Positions 51,670 to 60,148 of a stretch of 64,000 nucleotides of DNA are shown piece by piece (position 1 is the first letter of the stretch; every line of letters starts with the position of its first letter). Source of the stretch: UBA935 sp031556725 (GTDB lineage Bacteria > Bacillota > Clostridia > Lachnospirales > Lachnospiraceae). Under the pieces are notes generated by a model, which ran no database searches, was not told where the DNA came from, and saw only the letters and a list, made by a program, of their open reading frames with translations. The position numbers and the translations under genes are program-made. The stretch spans positions 62,001 to 126,000 of the forward strand of contig JAVBSL010000004.1 in assembly GCA_031556725.1 (NCBI GenBank). The letters are read 5' to 3'.

Positions 51670-53436
51670 ATGAATAAATTTTTGGATGAAATTGCAGCAG
51701 AGATAAAGCAGGCTTTTGGGGCAGCAGGATATAATCAGGAACTGGGGAAGGTTACGATATCCAACCGGCCGGATCTGTGTGAATACCAGTGTAACGGTGC
51801 TATGGCGGGCGCTAAAGAATATAAAAAAGCACCCGTTATTATTGCAGGTGAGGTGGCTGAACAATTAAAAGACAGTAAAGTTTTCGAACAGGTGGAGGCA
51901 GTACCTCCCGGATTTTTGAATCTAAAGGTGAAGTCTTCTTTTGTTAAGACATATTTGGAACAGATGGTAAAAGCGGACAAGTTCGGTTTGGAGATGCCTG
52001 ATAATCCGAAGAAGATTATTATTGATTACGGCGGCCCCAATGTGGCTAAGCCGCTTCATGTGGGACATCTTCGCGCAGCGGTTATCGGGGAAAGTATTAA
52101 GCGGATAGCCCGCTATGCCGGGCATGAGGTGATCGGCGACATTCATATGGGTGACTGGGGGCTGCAGATGGGCTTAATTATGGCCAAGCTGCAGGAACAG
52201 GAGCCGGAACTGATTTACTTTGATGAGGCATATAACGGTGATTATCCTGAGGAAGCTCCTTTTACTATTTCTCAATTAGAGGAGATATATCCGGCAGCAA
52301 GTGCAAAGTCAAAAGAGGATGCGGCCTTTAAAGAAAAAGCCATGGCGGCTACCTTTAAACTGCAAAGCGGTATACCGGGTTACCGTGCTTTATGGCAGCA
52401 TATTATGAAGGTTTCGATTGCCGATTTAAAGAAAAATTATACCAATTTAAATGTAGAGTTTGATTTGTGGAAGGGTGAATCGGATGTTCATGATGCCATT
52501 CTCGACATGGTAGATTATATGAAAGCGGGCGGTTATGCTTACATCAGTGAAGGGGCTTTGGTGGTGGATGTGAAGGAAGAAACCGATACCAAGGAAATCC
52601 CTCCTTGTATGATCCTTAAATCAGATGGTGCCTCCCTTTATAATACTACCGATCTGGCAACGATCCAGGAAAGAATGAAGGAGTACGCTCCCGATGAAAT
52701 GATATACGTGGTGGATAAACGGCAGGAGCTTTATTTTGAGCAGGTCTTTCGCTGTGCCCGCAAGACAAAGCTGGTGAAACCGGAGACCGGATTGAAATTT
52801 CTTGGTTTCGGCACCATGAACGGACAGGACGGCAAGCCCTTCAAGACTCGTGACGGCGGTGTTATGCGCCTGGAAAACCTGATTGCGGATATTAATGAGG
52901 AAATGTATCAAAAGATTATTTCCAACCGTGAGGTGGCTGAGGAAGAGGCCAGGGAGACCGCTAAGGTGGTGGCTCTTTCGGCAGTAAAATACGGGGATTT
53001 GTCTAACCAGGCATCGAAGGATTATATTTTTGATATTGACCGCTTCACTTCTTTTGAAGGTGATACCGGCCCATATATTCTTTATACCATTGTGCGGATC
53101 AAGTCCATTCTGGCCAAATACAGCGAACAGGGCGGGCAGATGGATAAAGGCTCCTTCAAAGAAGCCGGTAGCGATGCCCAAAAAGACTTGATGCTGGTGT
53201 TAACCAAATTCAATGCCATGATGGAAGCTGCCTATGAGGAAATAGCGCCTCATAAGGTTTGCGCTTATATTTATGAGCTGGCCAATGCTTTTAACAGCTT
53301 TTACCATGAAACCAAGATTTTGACCGAAGAGGATGAAAATAAGAAAAAGGGCTATATTTCCCTGTTGGATTTCACCAGAGATATTTTGGAAACCAGCATT
53401 GACTTATTAGGCTTCTCGGCACCGGAAAGAATGTAG
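51670..53436 (+). CDS. argS: Arginyl-tRNA synthetase
   Basis: 588 residues, normal. Charges tRNA-Arg. The HIGH-type motif is 'GPNVAKPLHVGHLRAAVIGE'; 'DGASLYNTTDLATIQ', 'VVDKRQELYFEQVF' and 'FKTRDGGVMRLENLI' are typical, and no KMSKS is expected in this clade. The C-terminal anticodon-binding domain ends 'LDLLGFSAPERM'-like. ATG 51670 follows GGAGG (51660-51664) closely; the GTG at 51658 overlaps that site. No T-box is seen upstream, in contrast to valS. Confidence 0.97.
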   Translation: MNKFLDEIAAEIKQAFGAAGYNQELGKVTISNRPDLCEYQCNGAMAGAKEYKKAPVIIAGEVAEQLKDSKVFEQVEAVPPGFLNLKVKSSFVKTYLEQMVKADKFGLEMPDNPKKIIIDYGGPNVAKPLHVGHLRAAVIGESIKRIARYAGHEVIGDIHMGDWGLQMGLIMAKLQEQEPELIYFDEAYNGDYPEEAPFTISQLEEIYPAASAKSKEDAAFKEKAMAATFKLQSGIPGYRALWQHIMKVSIADLKKNYTNLNVEFDLWKGESDVHDAILDMVDYMKAGGYAYISEGALVVDVKEETDTKEIPPCMILKSDGASLYNTTDLATIQERMKEYAPDEMIYVVDKRQELYFEQVFRCARKTKLVKPETGLKFLGFGTMNGQDGKPFKTRDGGVMRLENLIADINEEMYQKIISNREVAEEEARETAKVVALSAVKYGDLSNQASKDYIFDIDRFTSFEGDTGPYILYTIVRIKSILAKYSEQGGQMDKGSFKEAGSDAQKDLMLVLTKFNAMMEAAYEEIAPHKVCAYIYELANAFNSFYHETKILTEEDENKKKGYISLLDFTRDILETSIDLLGFSAPERM

Positions 53437-53457
53437 TGAAAGGGTTCAGCCAAAAAA

Positions 53458-54126
53458 ATGAGACACGAGTGTAAGCACCGGATTAATTATGAGGATTATC
53501 TGATTATTAAAAGCCGGTTGAAATATCTTGTAAAACCCGATGTACATGTCGGTGAAGAAGGCAGATATCGGGTCCGCAGTTTGTATTTTGACAATCTGTC
53601 GGATAAGGCTTTACGGGAAAAGCTGGATGGGGTGGAGAACCGGGAAAAGTTCCGAATCCGCTATTATAATGATAATACCGATTATATCCATCTGGAAAAA
53701 AAGAGTAAGATTCACGGCCTGTGTGAAAAAAGATCGGCACCCTTAAGAAAAACCCAGGCGGAAAAAATCTGTCAGGGTGATTTCGCTTTTTTAAAAGAGG
53801 AAGGATATCCGCTTTTACAGGAGTTTTATGCTAAAATGACCTATCAACTGTTGCGGCCTAAGGTAATCGTAGATTATTGGCGTGAGCCTTATGTATATGG
53901 TCCGGGAAATGTCAGGATTACCTTTGACAGTGATATCCGGACCGGTATTTATCATAATACCCTGTTTGACGGTCCGCTGCTAACAGCTCCTACAGAAGCA
54001 GGAAACATCATACTGGAAGTGAAATACGATGAATTTTTGCCGGAGATTATCGAGAAGGCAGTACGGGTACCAAATCGTCAGATGACAGCCTTCAGTAAAT
54101 ACGCAGTATGCCGGATGTACGGTTAA
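53458..54126 (+). CDS. VTC-domain polyphosphate polymerase-like protein
   Basis: 222 residues forming one VTC/triphosphate-tunnel-like domain: 'RHECKHRINYEDY', 'YRVRSLYFDN', 'KFRIRYYN', 'IHLEKKSKI', 'VIVDYWREPY', 'ILEVKYDEF' and 'FSKYAVCRM'. The basic and acidic pairs line a tunnel for polyphosphate and metal in the yeast homologue Vtc4. In Clostridia such proteins are commonly encoded beside a DUF4956 membrane protein, as here. It starts 21 bases after the argS stop. Polyphosphate synthesis is the family function; activity in this branch is not proven. Confidence 0.85.
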   Translation: MRHECKHRINYEDYLIIKSRLKYLVKPDVHVGEEGRYRVRSLYFDNLSDKALREKLDGVENREKFRIRYYNDNTDYIHLEKKSKIHGLCEKRSAPLRKTQAEKICQGDFAFLKEEGYPLLQEFYAKMTYQLLRPKVIVDYWREPYVYGPGNVRITFDSDIRTGIYHNTLFDGPLLTAPTEAGNIILEVKYDEFLPEIIEKAVRVPNRQMTAFSKYAVCRMYG

Positions 54127-54147
54127 AAATAAGGAAGGGTAATAACA

Positions 54148-54819
54148 ATGACATTTAGTGATATTTTTAAATCTTCTTTTTTAGAGAAGGCCAGCAGCTT
54201 CGCACCAATCGACTTTGTTCTGGCAATGGCTCTTGCTTTTGCACTGGGGCTGTTCATTTTTTATGTTTACAGAAAAACATTTAACGGCGTGATGTATTCC
54301 GCAAGTTTTGGGGTATCCCTGATGGCTCTTACCATGATTACCACATTGGTGATTTTGGCAGTCACCTCAAACGTGGTGCTGTCGTTGGGTATGGTTGGTG
54401 CTTTGTCCATCGTCCGTTTCCGGACCGCCATTAAGGAACCGTTAGATATTGCTTTTCTGTTTTGGGCTATTGCGGTGGGAATCGTCCTGGGAGCGGGCCT
54501 GATTCCGCTGGCAGTATTGGGCTCGGTATTTATCGGCTTGATTCTTTGGGTATTTGTAAATCGTAAAACCATCGACCAGCCTTATATTATGATCATTTCC
54601 TGTGAGAACAGTGAGGCAGAAAAGAATGTGCTTACACTGGTGAAGGAATCCGTTAAAAAGCAGGTTTTAAAATCGAAAACCGTGTCCAAAGGCGGTATCG
54701 AGCTGACTATGGAAGTGCGTTTGAAAAGCGATGACTCGGAATTTGTCAATAAAGTATCGGCAGTGTCCGGCGTGGAAAGTGCGGTTCTGGTGAGCTATAA
54801 CGGAGATTATATGGGGTAA
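54148..54819 (+). CDS. DUF4956 membrane protein
   Basis: 223 residues. Four membrane helices at about 22-150 ('FVLAMALAFALGLFIFYVY', 'VSLMALTMITTLVILAV', 'AFLFWAIAVGIVLGAGLIPL', 'VLGSVFIGLILWVFV'), with the conserved 'LGMVGALSIVRFRTAIKEP' between helices 2 and 3, followed by a cytoplasmic domain of about 70 residues. This is DUF4956, the regular partner of VTC-domain proteins, 21 bases upstream here. It may form a channel or export path for the polymer; that is inference. Confidence 0.88.
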   Translation: MTFSDIFKSSFLEKASSFAPIDFVLAMALAFALGLFIFYVYRKTFNGVMYSASFGVSLMALTMITTLVILAVTSNVVLSLGMVGALSIVRFRTAIKEPLDIAFLFWAIAVGIVLGAGLIPLAVLGSVFIGLILWVFVNRKTIDQPYIMIISCENSEAEKNVLTLVKESVKKQVLKSKTVSKGGIELTMEVRLKSDDSEFVNKVSAVSGVESAVLVSYNGDYMG

Positions 54820-54838
54820 TTCGGACGGGAGATAACAG

Positions 54839-55984
54839 ATGAATCTAACCAATATATATTTATATTTACAGATAGATTTTGTGGGTTTTGTCATAATTGG
54901 CGTTATTTACTGGTTTGGGCGAAAGCATAGCGAGAAGTCGCCAACCCAGACTATTTTTAATATTCTTCTGGCTACGACGGTGGTGATGCTGGTATCCGAT
55001 ACTCTGCAATGGGTAATAGAGGGCAGGGGATTTATTGGAGCTAGAATGATTTTAGAGACAGCGACGGCGTTGTTCTATATATCTACGGTATTTTCTTATA
55101 GTTTGTGGCTATATTATTGTGATCGGAAGATTAATAGTGATTCTAAACGCACATTCAGACAGAAATTCTATTTTGTACCATGGGGCATCAGCACTGTAAT
55201 CACTATAGCCAACCATTGGACCGGATGGATTTATACCTACGATTCGTTGAATGTTTATCATCGGGAGCGGTTTTATATTATTTATTTGGGAACGCTTTTT
55301 ATTTACGGTATTTGGTCAGTTGGTTTTATTTTAAAAAGTGCCGGTAAAAAAGATGGAATTCAACGGATGGATGCGTATTCGCTGTTGATTTTTTGTGCAT
55401 CGCCGATTGTGGGAACCGTAATACAAAGTATGCTGTATGGCGTATCGATGATTCCCATTTGTTATGCCATTGCCTTACTGATCATCTTTATACAGCAGCA
55501 GTCGGCTTTGGTTACTGTTGATAAGCTGACCGGTTTGAATAATTCCCGAACCTTTATCAGATATTTGGAACAAAATATGCGGGAGACAGAAAAACGGCAG
55601 TTGTTTTTTGTTATAATTGGGGATGCGGACCGCTTTAAGCAGATTAATGACACACATGGGCATGAGGTAGGAAACGAAGCATTGATCAAGATGGCCGAAG
55701 CGTTAAAGAAGGCATGTGGTCAAGGAGATTGTCTGTCCAGATTTGGCGGTGATGAATTTGTTATAGCAGGCTTTCGAAACAGTATTGAGGATATAGAGGA
55801 GATACTTGATAAAATTGAGGAAAATCTGGCGGAAGAGAATCGCAGGGGTAATGCGTATATATTATCCATGAGCCTCGGTTATACCATTTATGATCAGCAG
55901 GTGCATGCTACCACATCTCAACTGATGGATGCGGCAGATCAGATGATGTATCAAAAAAAGCGAGAGTTTCATGAAAGATATTGA
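54839..55984 (+). CDS. Membrane diguanylate cyclase (GGDEF)
   Basis: 381 residues. Seven predicted N-terminal membrane helices (about 8-220) form a 7TM sensory part; a GGDEF domain follows from about 225: 'DKLTGLNNSRTFI', 'IGDADRFKQINDTHGHEVGN' and 'RFGGDEFVIAG' with an intact GGDEF (303-307). It would make cyclic di-GMP from GTP in response to an unknown envelope or medium signal. The inhibitory RxxD site upstream of GGDEF is not evident. Its end overlaps the open frame of the next gene. Confidence 0.92.
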   Translation: MNLTNIYLYLQIDFVGFVIIGVIYWFGRKHSEKSPTQTIFNILLATTVVMLVSDTLQWVIEGRGFIGARMILETATALFYISTVFSYSLWLYYCDRKINSDSKRTFRQKFYFVPWGISTVITIANHWTGWIYTYDSLNVYHRERFYIIYLGTLFIYGIWSVGFILKSAGKKDGIQRMDAYSLLIFCASPIVGTVIQSMLYGVSMIPICYAIALLIIFIQQQSALVTVDKLTGLNNSRTFIRYLEQNMRETEKRQLFFVIIGDADRFKQINDTHGHEVGNEALIKMAEALKKACGQGDCLSRFGGDEFVIAGFRNSIEDIEEILDKIEENLAEENRRGNAYILSMSLGYTIYDQQVHATTSQLMDAADQMMYQKKREFHERY

Positions 55985-55997
55985 GGAGGAGAAGAGC

Positions 55998-57110
55998 ATG
56001 ATTACAAGCGAAATGATTAATCTGAGCCGTTTAAATGAAGGAAATCGGGTTCGGCTGGCAGGAAAACTTAAAAAGGCTGGAAAGGGTAAAAATCTGACTG
56101 TAGCTTATATCGGTGGTTCTATTACCCAACGCTTCAGCGCCGAACCGAATGAATGCTATGCCCGCCTGACTACGGACTGGTTTGAAAAGACCTTTCCGGA
56201 TATTACCGTTACCTATGTCAATGCCGGAATCGGCGCTACCGGTTCTTACATCGGGGTGCACCGGGTGGAAAATGATATATTGGCGTCTCAGCCGGATATC
56301 GTGTTTGTGGATTTCTCGGTAAATGATGCCGCTGATCATACAGAGCGCAATATCAATTCCTATGACAGCTTATTGCGTAAAATCTGGCGGAGTAAGAGCC
56401 GGCCGGCGATTATCACCATTGCCATGACCATGGAGGACGGAATCAGCTTTCAGGCTCAGCACAGTGAAATTATCAAGGCCTATGACTTTCCCATGATATC
56501 ATACGGGAATGCGGTTTTGCATGCGATAAAGAAGGGGGATTTCCCATGGAGCGCAGTTTCCGATGACGATATCCATCCCAATAAGACCGGACATGGGATT
56601 TTAGCGGAGCTGGTCATTGCGTATCTGAGTGATGTATTGGCAAAACGTGCGGCAATGAAAGGAAGAGAAAGTGATATAAGAAGTGCTTATACAAAAGATA
56701 AGTATGCCAAAGCAACATTAATCCGACCGGGGGATAAAATCCGGTCAGAGGGAAGCTTTGTGCCGGATAAAGATTGTGTATTCGGCAATTTTAAAGGAGT
56801 ATGGCAGGACATCATGACCGGTGATGAGAGAAATCACCAGAATAGTCTTGTTATAGAAGTGAAGTGCAAAAATATCGGAATTTTTTATTCTAAACTGGTG
56901 AAGGGTGGCGGCAGATGTGAAGTGGTGGTAGACGGTACTTCCGTAGCTCTGATGGATTGTGATTTTACAGATGGCTGGGGGGATTATGTGGATGCCATGG
57001 AGATATATGCGGGCGATACCGTGAAAAAGCATGTGGTGGAGATCTTGCCGGTGGGAGTTGCTTCCGGTGAGGAGTGCAGGTGCTTGATATCGGCTATAGC
57101 GGTGAGCTGA
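55998..57110 (+). CDS. SGNH/GDSL-type esterase
   Basis: 370 residues from ATG 55998, which has GAGGAGG upstream; an ATG at 55971 lies inside the previous gene. SGNH hydrolase core: block I 'VAYIGGSITQRF' (S41), block II 'VNAGIGATGS', block III 'VDFSVNDAADH' and block V 'DDIHPNKTGH' (H193). A C-terminal beta domain of about 150 residues resembles the carbohydrate-binding tail of some acetylxylan/rhamnogalacturonan esterases. No signal peptide, so it should act in the cytoplasm, perhaps deacetylating imported oligosaccharides. Substrate unknown. Confidence 0.85.
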   Translation: MITSEMINLSRLNEGNRVRLAGKLKKAGKGKNLTVAYIGGSITQRFSAEPNECYARLTTDWFEKTFPDITVTYVNAGIGATGSYIGVHRVENDILASQPDIVFVDFSVNDAADHTERNINSYDSLLRKIWRSKSRPAIITIAMTMEDGISFQAQHSEIIKAYDFPMISYGNAVLHAIKKGDFPWSAVSDDDIHPNKTGHGILAELVIAYLSDVLAKRAAMKGRESDIRSAYTKDKYAKATLIRPGDKIRSEGSFVPDKDCVFGNFKGVWQDIMTGDERNHQNSLVIEVKCKNIGIFYSKLVKGGGRCEVVVDGTSVALMDCDFTDGWGDYVDAMEIYAGDTVKKHVVEILPVGVASGEECRCLISAIAVS

Positions 57111-57144
57111 GGGTAGGTACTTAAAGAGAGGGGATATAATTATA

Positions 57145-58149
57145 ATGAACGAAATACAATTTTTGATGTATGAAGCAGATGAAAAGATAGAAGTTGTTGT
57201 GAAAGATGAAACCATCTGGGCAACGCAAAAAGCAATTGGAGGGTTATTTGATGTAGATAGAACTTCTATTTCTCGCCATTTAAAAAATATTTTTGAAACA
57301 GGAGAACTAGATGAAAAAGTGGTTAGTGCAGAAATTGCACAGACCACTCAGCATGGTGCTATCGAAGGGAAAACGCAAACAAAAAGTGTCAAATTTTATA
57401 ACTTAGATGCAATTATATCCGTGGGCTATCGTGTAAACTCAAAAAAAGCGACAAAATTTCGTATTTGGGCAACAGATATCTTAAAGGAGTATATTCAAAA
57501 AGGGTTTAAAATTGATATAGAGCGAATGAAACAGGGGGAGACTGTCTTTGGCAAGGATTATTTCCGTGAATTACTTGAAACCGTTCGCTCTATTCGGGCA
57601 AGTGAGCGGCGAATCTGGCAGCAGATTACGGATGTGTTTGCAGAAGTATCTTACGATTATGATCAAAATTCCGATATTAAGAAAAGATTCTATGCAACAG
57701 TACAAAATAAATTTCATTATGCAATAACCGGAAAAACAGCCGCCGAAATCGTTTATAACACAGCAGATAAAAATAAAGAAAACATGGGTCTTACATCATG
57801 GAAAAACTCGCCGGACGGAAGAATATTACAGTCTGATGTGGTAGTGGCAAAAAACTACCTGTCGGAAAAAGAAATTCGTAGCCTTGAGAGAAATATTTCT
57901 GCTTATTTTGACTATGTTGAGCGACTGCTTGAAGAAGAGACCTTGTTGGGGATGAAAGATTTTGCGACAAGTATTGATGAATTTTTAAGATTTAATCGTT
58001 ATGAAATTTTAGAAGGACATGGACGTATTACTCATGATACAGCAAAGGGAAAAGCGATTAGTGAATATAAGGAGTTTAATAAACATCAAAAAATAGTTTC
58101 TGACTTTGACAAGGAGATTAAAAAGATACAGGGCGAGAAGAATAAATGA
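57145..58149 (+). CDS. RhuM-family protein, coupled to the Wadjet operon
   Basis: 334 residues. N-terminal 'DETIWATQKAIGGLFDVDRT' and 'SISRHLKNIFETGEL' form the DNA-binding-like RhuM domain; 'VKFYNLDAIISVGYRVNSKK' and 'FRIWATDILKEYIQKGF' are its other signatures. The C-terminal half is helical, including 'YDQNSDIKKRFYATVQNKFH'. RhuM proteins are found in pathogenicity and defence islands; their activity is not established. The gene is visibly richer in A+T than jetABCD, suggesting a later arrival. Its stop overlaps the jetA start as ATGA, so translation is coupled; this is the main reason to treat it as part of the defence module. Confidence 0.85.
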   Translation: MNEIQFLMYEADEKIEVVVKDETIWATQKAIGGLFDVDRTSISRHLKNIFETGELDEKVVSAEIAQTTQHGAIEGKTQTKSVKFYNLDAIISVGYRVNSKKATKFRIWATDILKEYIQKGFKIDIERMKQGETVFGKDYFRELLETVRSIRASERRIWQQITDVFAEVSYDYDQNSDIKKRFYATVQNKFHYAITGKTAAEIVYNTADKNKENMGLTSWKNSPDGRILQSDVVVAKNYLSEKEIRSLERNISAYFDYVERLLEEETLLGMKDFATSIDEFLRFNRYEILEGHGRITHDTAKGKAISEYKEFNKHQKIVSDFDKEIKKIQGEKNK

Positions 58150-59531
58150 GTAAACTATTTTCTATTATTCCGGAGAATTTCTTTGTGCCCTTGGCGGCAC
58201 AGAATAAAACAGCATATTGGGAATGCATCTGCAAGCTGTTTTCGGTAATGAACCATCAGCTTTCTTTTGGTGTTGAGCGGGATGTGCTGGCGGATGAACT
58301 GCAATACTATTTTGAACAATCTCTCGCGGCAGAACTGACCGAAGAAGATTTTGCACAAACCGACAGCCGGGGCAAGGCCAATCTGATGCTGCGCAGGCTG
58401 GAGGGCTATGGCTGGATCGAAATCGAAACCGATAAAAGCTATGTACAAAAGGTCAACTTCAAAGAGCATGCAGTTCAGATCATAAAGACATTGCTGGAAA
58501 TCGAAGATGGAAAGCGCATTGAATATCAGGGATATATCTACACAATCTATAGTCTGGTGCGGAGCAATACCGACAATCCGGGAGTGGTACTTACGCAGAT
58601 TCTGGAAAATACCGATCTGCTGATTACCGGTCTGAAAAACTTAAATTCCAACATCAAACATTACATAGACAGCTTAACAAAGCATAAAACAGTTGCCGAA
58701 ATCATGGATGCTTTATTCAATGACTATATTACCAATATTGTGGACAAAGCATATCACCGGCTGCTGACATCGGACAATGTATCAAAGTTTCGTCCGGAGA
58801 TCATTGAAAGACTGGAGGGCAAAAGCAAAAATGCCAGGTACATAGCGGCATCCGCGGAAGAACTCTCCCGCCTAAAGGAGATTTCCGTTGAGGAAGCCAC
58901 GGAAGTTGTATACCGGTACTTGCATGAAATCATCGATGCCTTTCGCAATATGGATGATATTTTGAACGAAATCAACCAGAAAAATGCCGCCTATCAAAGA
59001 GCCGCCATCAACCGGGCTAAGTTCTTGCTGGCCGGCAGTGAGGATATCCGTGGACAGCTTAAGGAAATCCTGTTGGGTATCAATGAGGTCATTAACGAAG
59101 AACAGATGGAACTGGATGGAATCTACGAAATCAGTTTTCTGGAAGAACTGATCCGCATTTACAGCAGCACCTTTCTGGATGCCAATTCTTTTTATTCACC
59201 GGCCGAAGGGAAAAAGTCATTTGAACCTCAGGAAATCTTCCTTCATGAGCCGGATCCGGAAATGCGTCAGGAAAAATTACGAAAAATGACCGAGAAAATG
59301 CAGAAAATTTTCAGTCAGGAAAAAATAGACGGATATATCAAAGAACAACTTGGTGAGCGAAATGAAATGCTGGCCAGCCAACTGCCCCTGGAAAGCCTGG
59401 AGGATTTTGTGAAGATTATTTATACCCGTCTTTACGGGCAGCGCAAGAATATGAGTTATCAAGTGGTTGTGAAACAGGAACTGGAACAGGAAGGTTTTCG
59501 CTTTAAAGATTATGTGATTCGGAGGAAATAA
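58146..59531 (+). CDS. jetA: Wadjet system protein JetA
   Basis: 461 residues. JetA is the kleisin-like subunit of the Wadjet SMC complex, which recognises and cleaves plasmid DNA. The N-terminus 'LFSIIPENFFVPLAAQNKTA' and the winged-helix region ('ANLMLRRLEGYGWIEIETD') are as expected for JetA, followed by a long helical middle ('LKNLNSNIKHYIDSLTKHKT') and a C-terminal part from about 420. It belongs to the JetA family typical of Clostridia rather than the DUF3375 or DUF2397 types of the classical type I and II loci; my type assignment is tentative. ATG 58146 overlaps the RhuM stop; jetB begins 2 bases after its stop. Confidence 0.82.
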   Translation: MSKLFSIIPENFFVPLAAQNKTAYWECICKLFSVMNHQLSFGVERDVLADELQYYFEQSLAAELTEEDFAQTDSRGKANLMLRRLEGYGWIEIETDKSYVQKVNFKEHAVQIIKTLLEIEDGKRIEYQGYIYTIYSLVRSNTDNPGVVLTQILENTDLLITGLKNLNSNIKHYIDSLTKHKTVAEIMDALFNDYITNIVDKAYHRLLTSDNVSKFRPEIIERLEGKSKNARYIAASAEELSRLKEISVEEATEVVYRYLHEIIDAFRNMDDILNEINQKNAAYQRAAINRAKFLLAGSEDIRGQLKEILLGINEVINEEQMELDGIYEISFLEELIRIYSSTFLDANSFYSPAEGKKSFEPQEIFLHEPDPEMRQEKLRKMTEKMQKIFSQEKIDGYIKEQLGERNEMLASQLPLESLEDFVKIIYTRLYGQRKNMSYQVVVKQELEQEGFRFKDYVIRRK

Positions 59532-59533
59532 TA

Positions 59534-60148
59534 TTGGAATTATTGGAAGGGATGCTGGCACGGGAAAAGGATGAGTTTAAACGCTTGTGTAATAAGTTGT
59601 TAAATACCTGCTTTTTATGTAAAGGCAATGTAACAAGCCGTGGTGAGTACTATTTTGTCATAAAATACAAAGAAAAATTCACGTCCTATCTGGAGGTTTT
59701 AGGGTATCGCCTGGAAATCAATGAAGAGTATGGGGTGATTCAACTGACCAATTCACAGAATTATAACCGCCTGAATTTGAAATTATTTGAATCGGTTATT
59801 TTATTGATTCTACGAATCCTTTATGATGAAAAACGGCGGGAACTTTCCGAAATCGATGAAGTCATTGTCAATCTGGGTGATGTCCAGGATAAATTTTTAA
59901 GCCTGAAGTTACGGGATAAAATGATTGATAAGACCACCATGCGCAACACCCTGCATTTATTCAGAAGATTCCAGCTAATCGAGATATTGGATCGGGATCT
60001 GAGTGATGAGGAATCAAGACTCCTGATCTATGACAGTATCCTGATGGCAGTACGGGTAGAGGATATCAAGCAGGCCTATGAAAAGCTTGAAATATACAGA
60101 AAGAAGGGGAGAGTCAATGAAGAAATTGATGAGGATGAAACTGATTAA
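59534..60148 (+). CDS. jetB: Wadjet system protein JetB (DUF4194-like)
   Basis: 204 residues. JetB corresponds to the KITE subunit (MukE-like) of the Wadjet SMC complex: two winged helices are suggested by 'FKRLCNKLLNTCFLCKG' and 'MRNTLHLFRRFQLIEILDRD'. The TTG start at 59534 has GGAGGAA 7 bases upstream, and no ATG is available. The last ~30 residues are acidic and overlap jetC by 32 bp, so translation of JetC depends on JetB. Family identity rests on order, size and local motifs. Confidence 0.8.
   Translation: MELLEGMLAREKDEFKRLCNKLLNTCFLCKGNVTSRGEYYFVIKYKEKFTSYLEVLGYRLEINEEYGVIQLTNSQNYNRLNLKLFESVILLILRILYDEKRRELSEIDEVIVNLGDVQDKFLSLKLRDKMIDKTTMRNTLHLFRRFQLIEILDRDLSDEESRLLIYDSILMAVRVEDIKQAYEKLEIYRKKGRVNEEIDEDETD

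Noticed and set aside
57121..57144. TATAAT at 57135-57140 as a RhuM promoter
   Set aside because: It lies only 5 bases before the start codon and has no -35 box; it overlaps the region between ribosome site and ATG.
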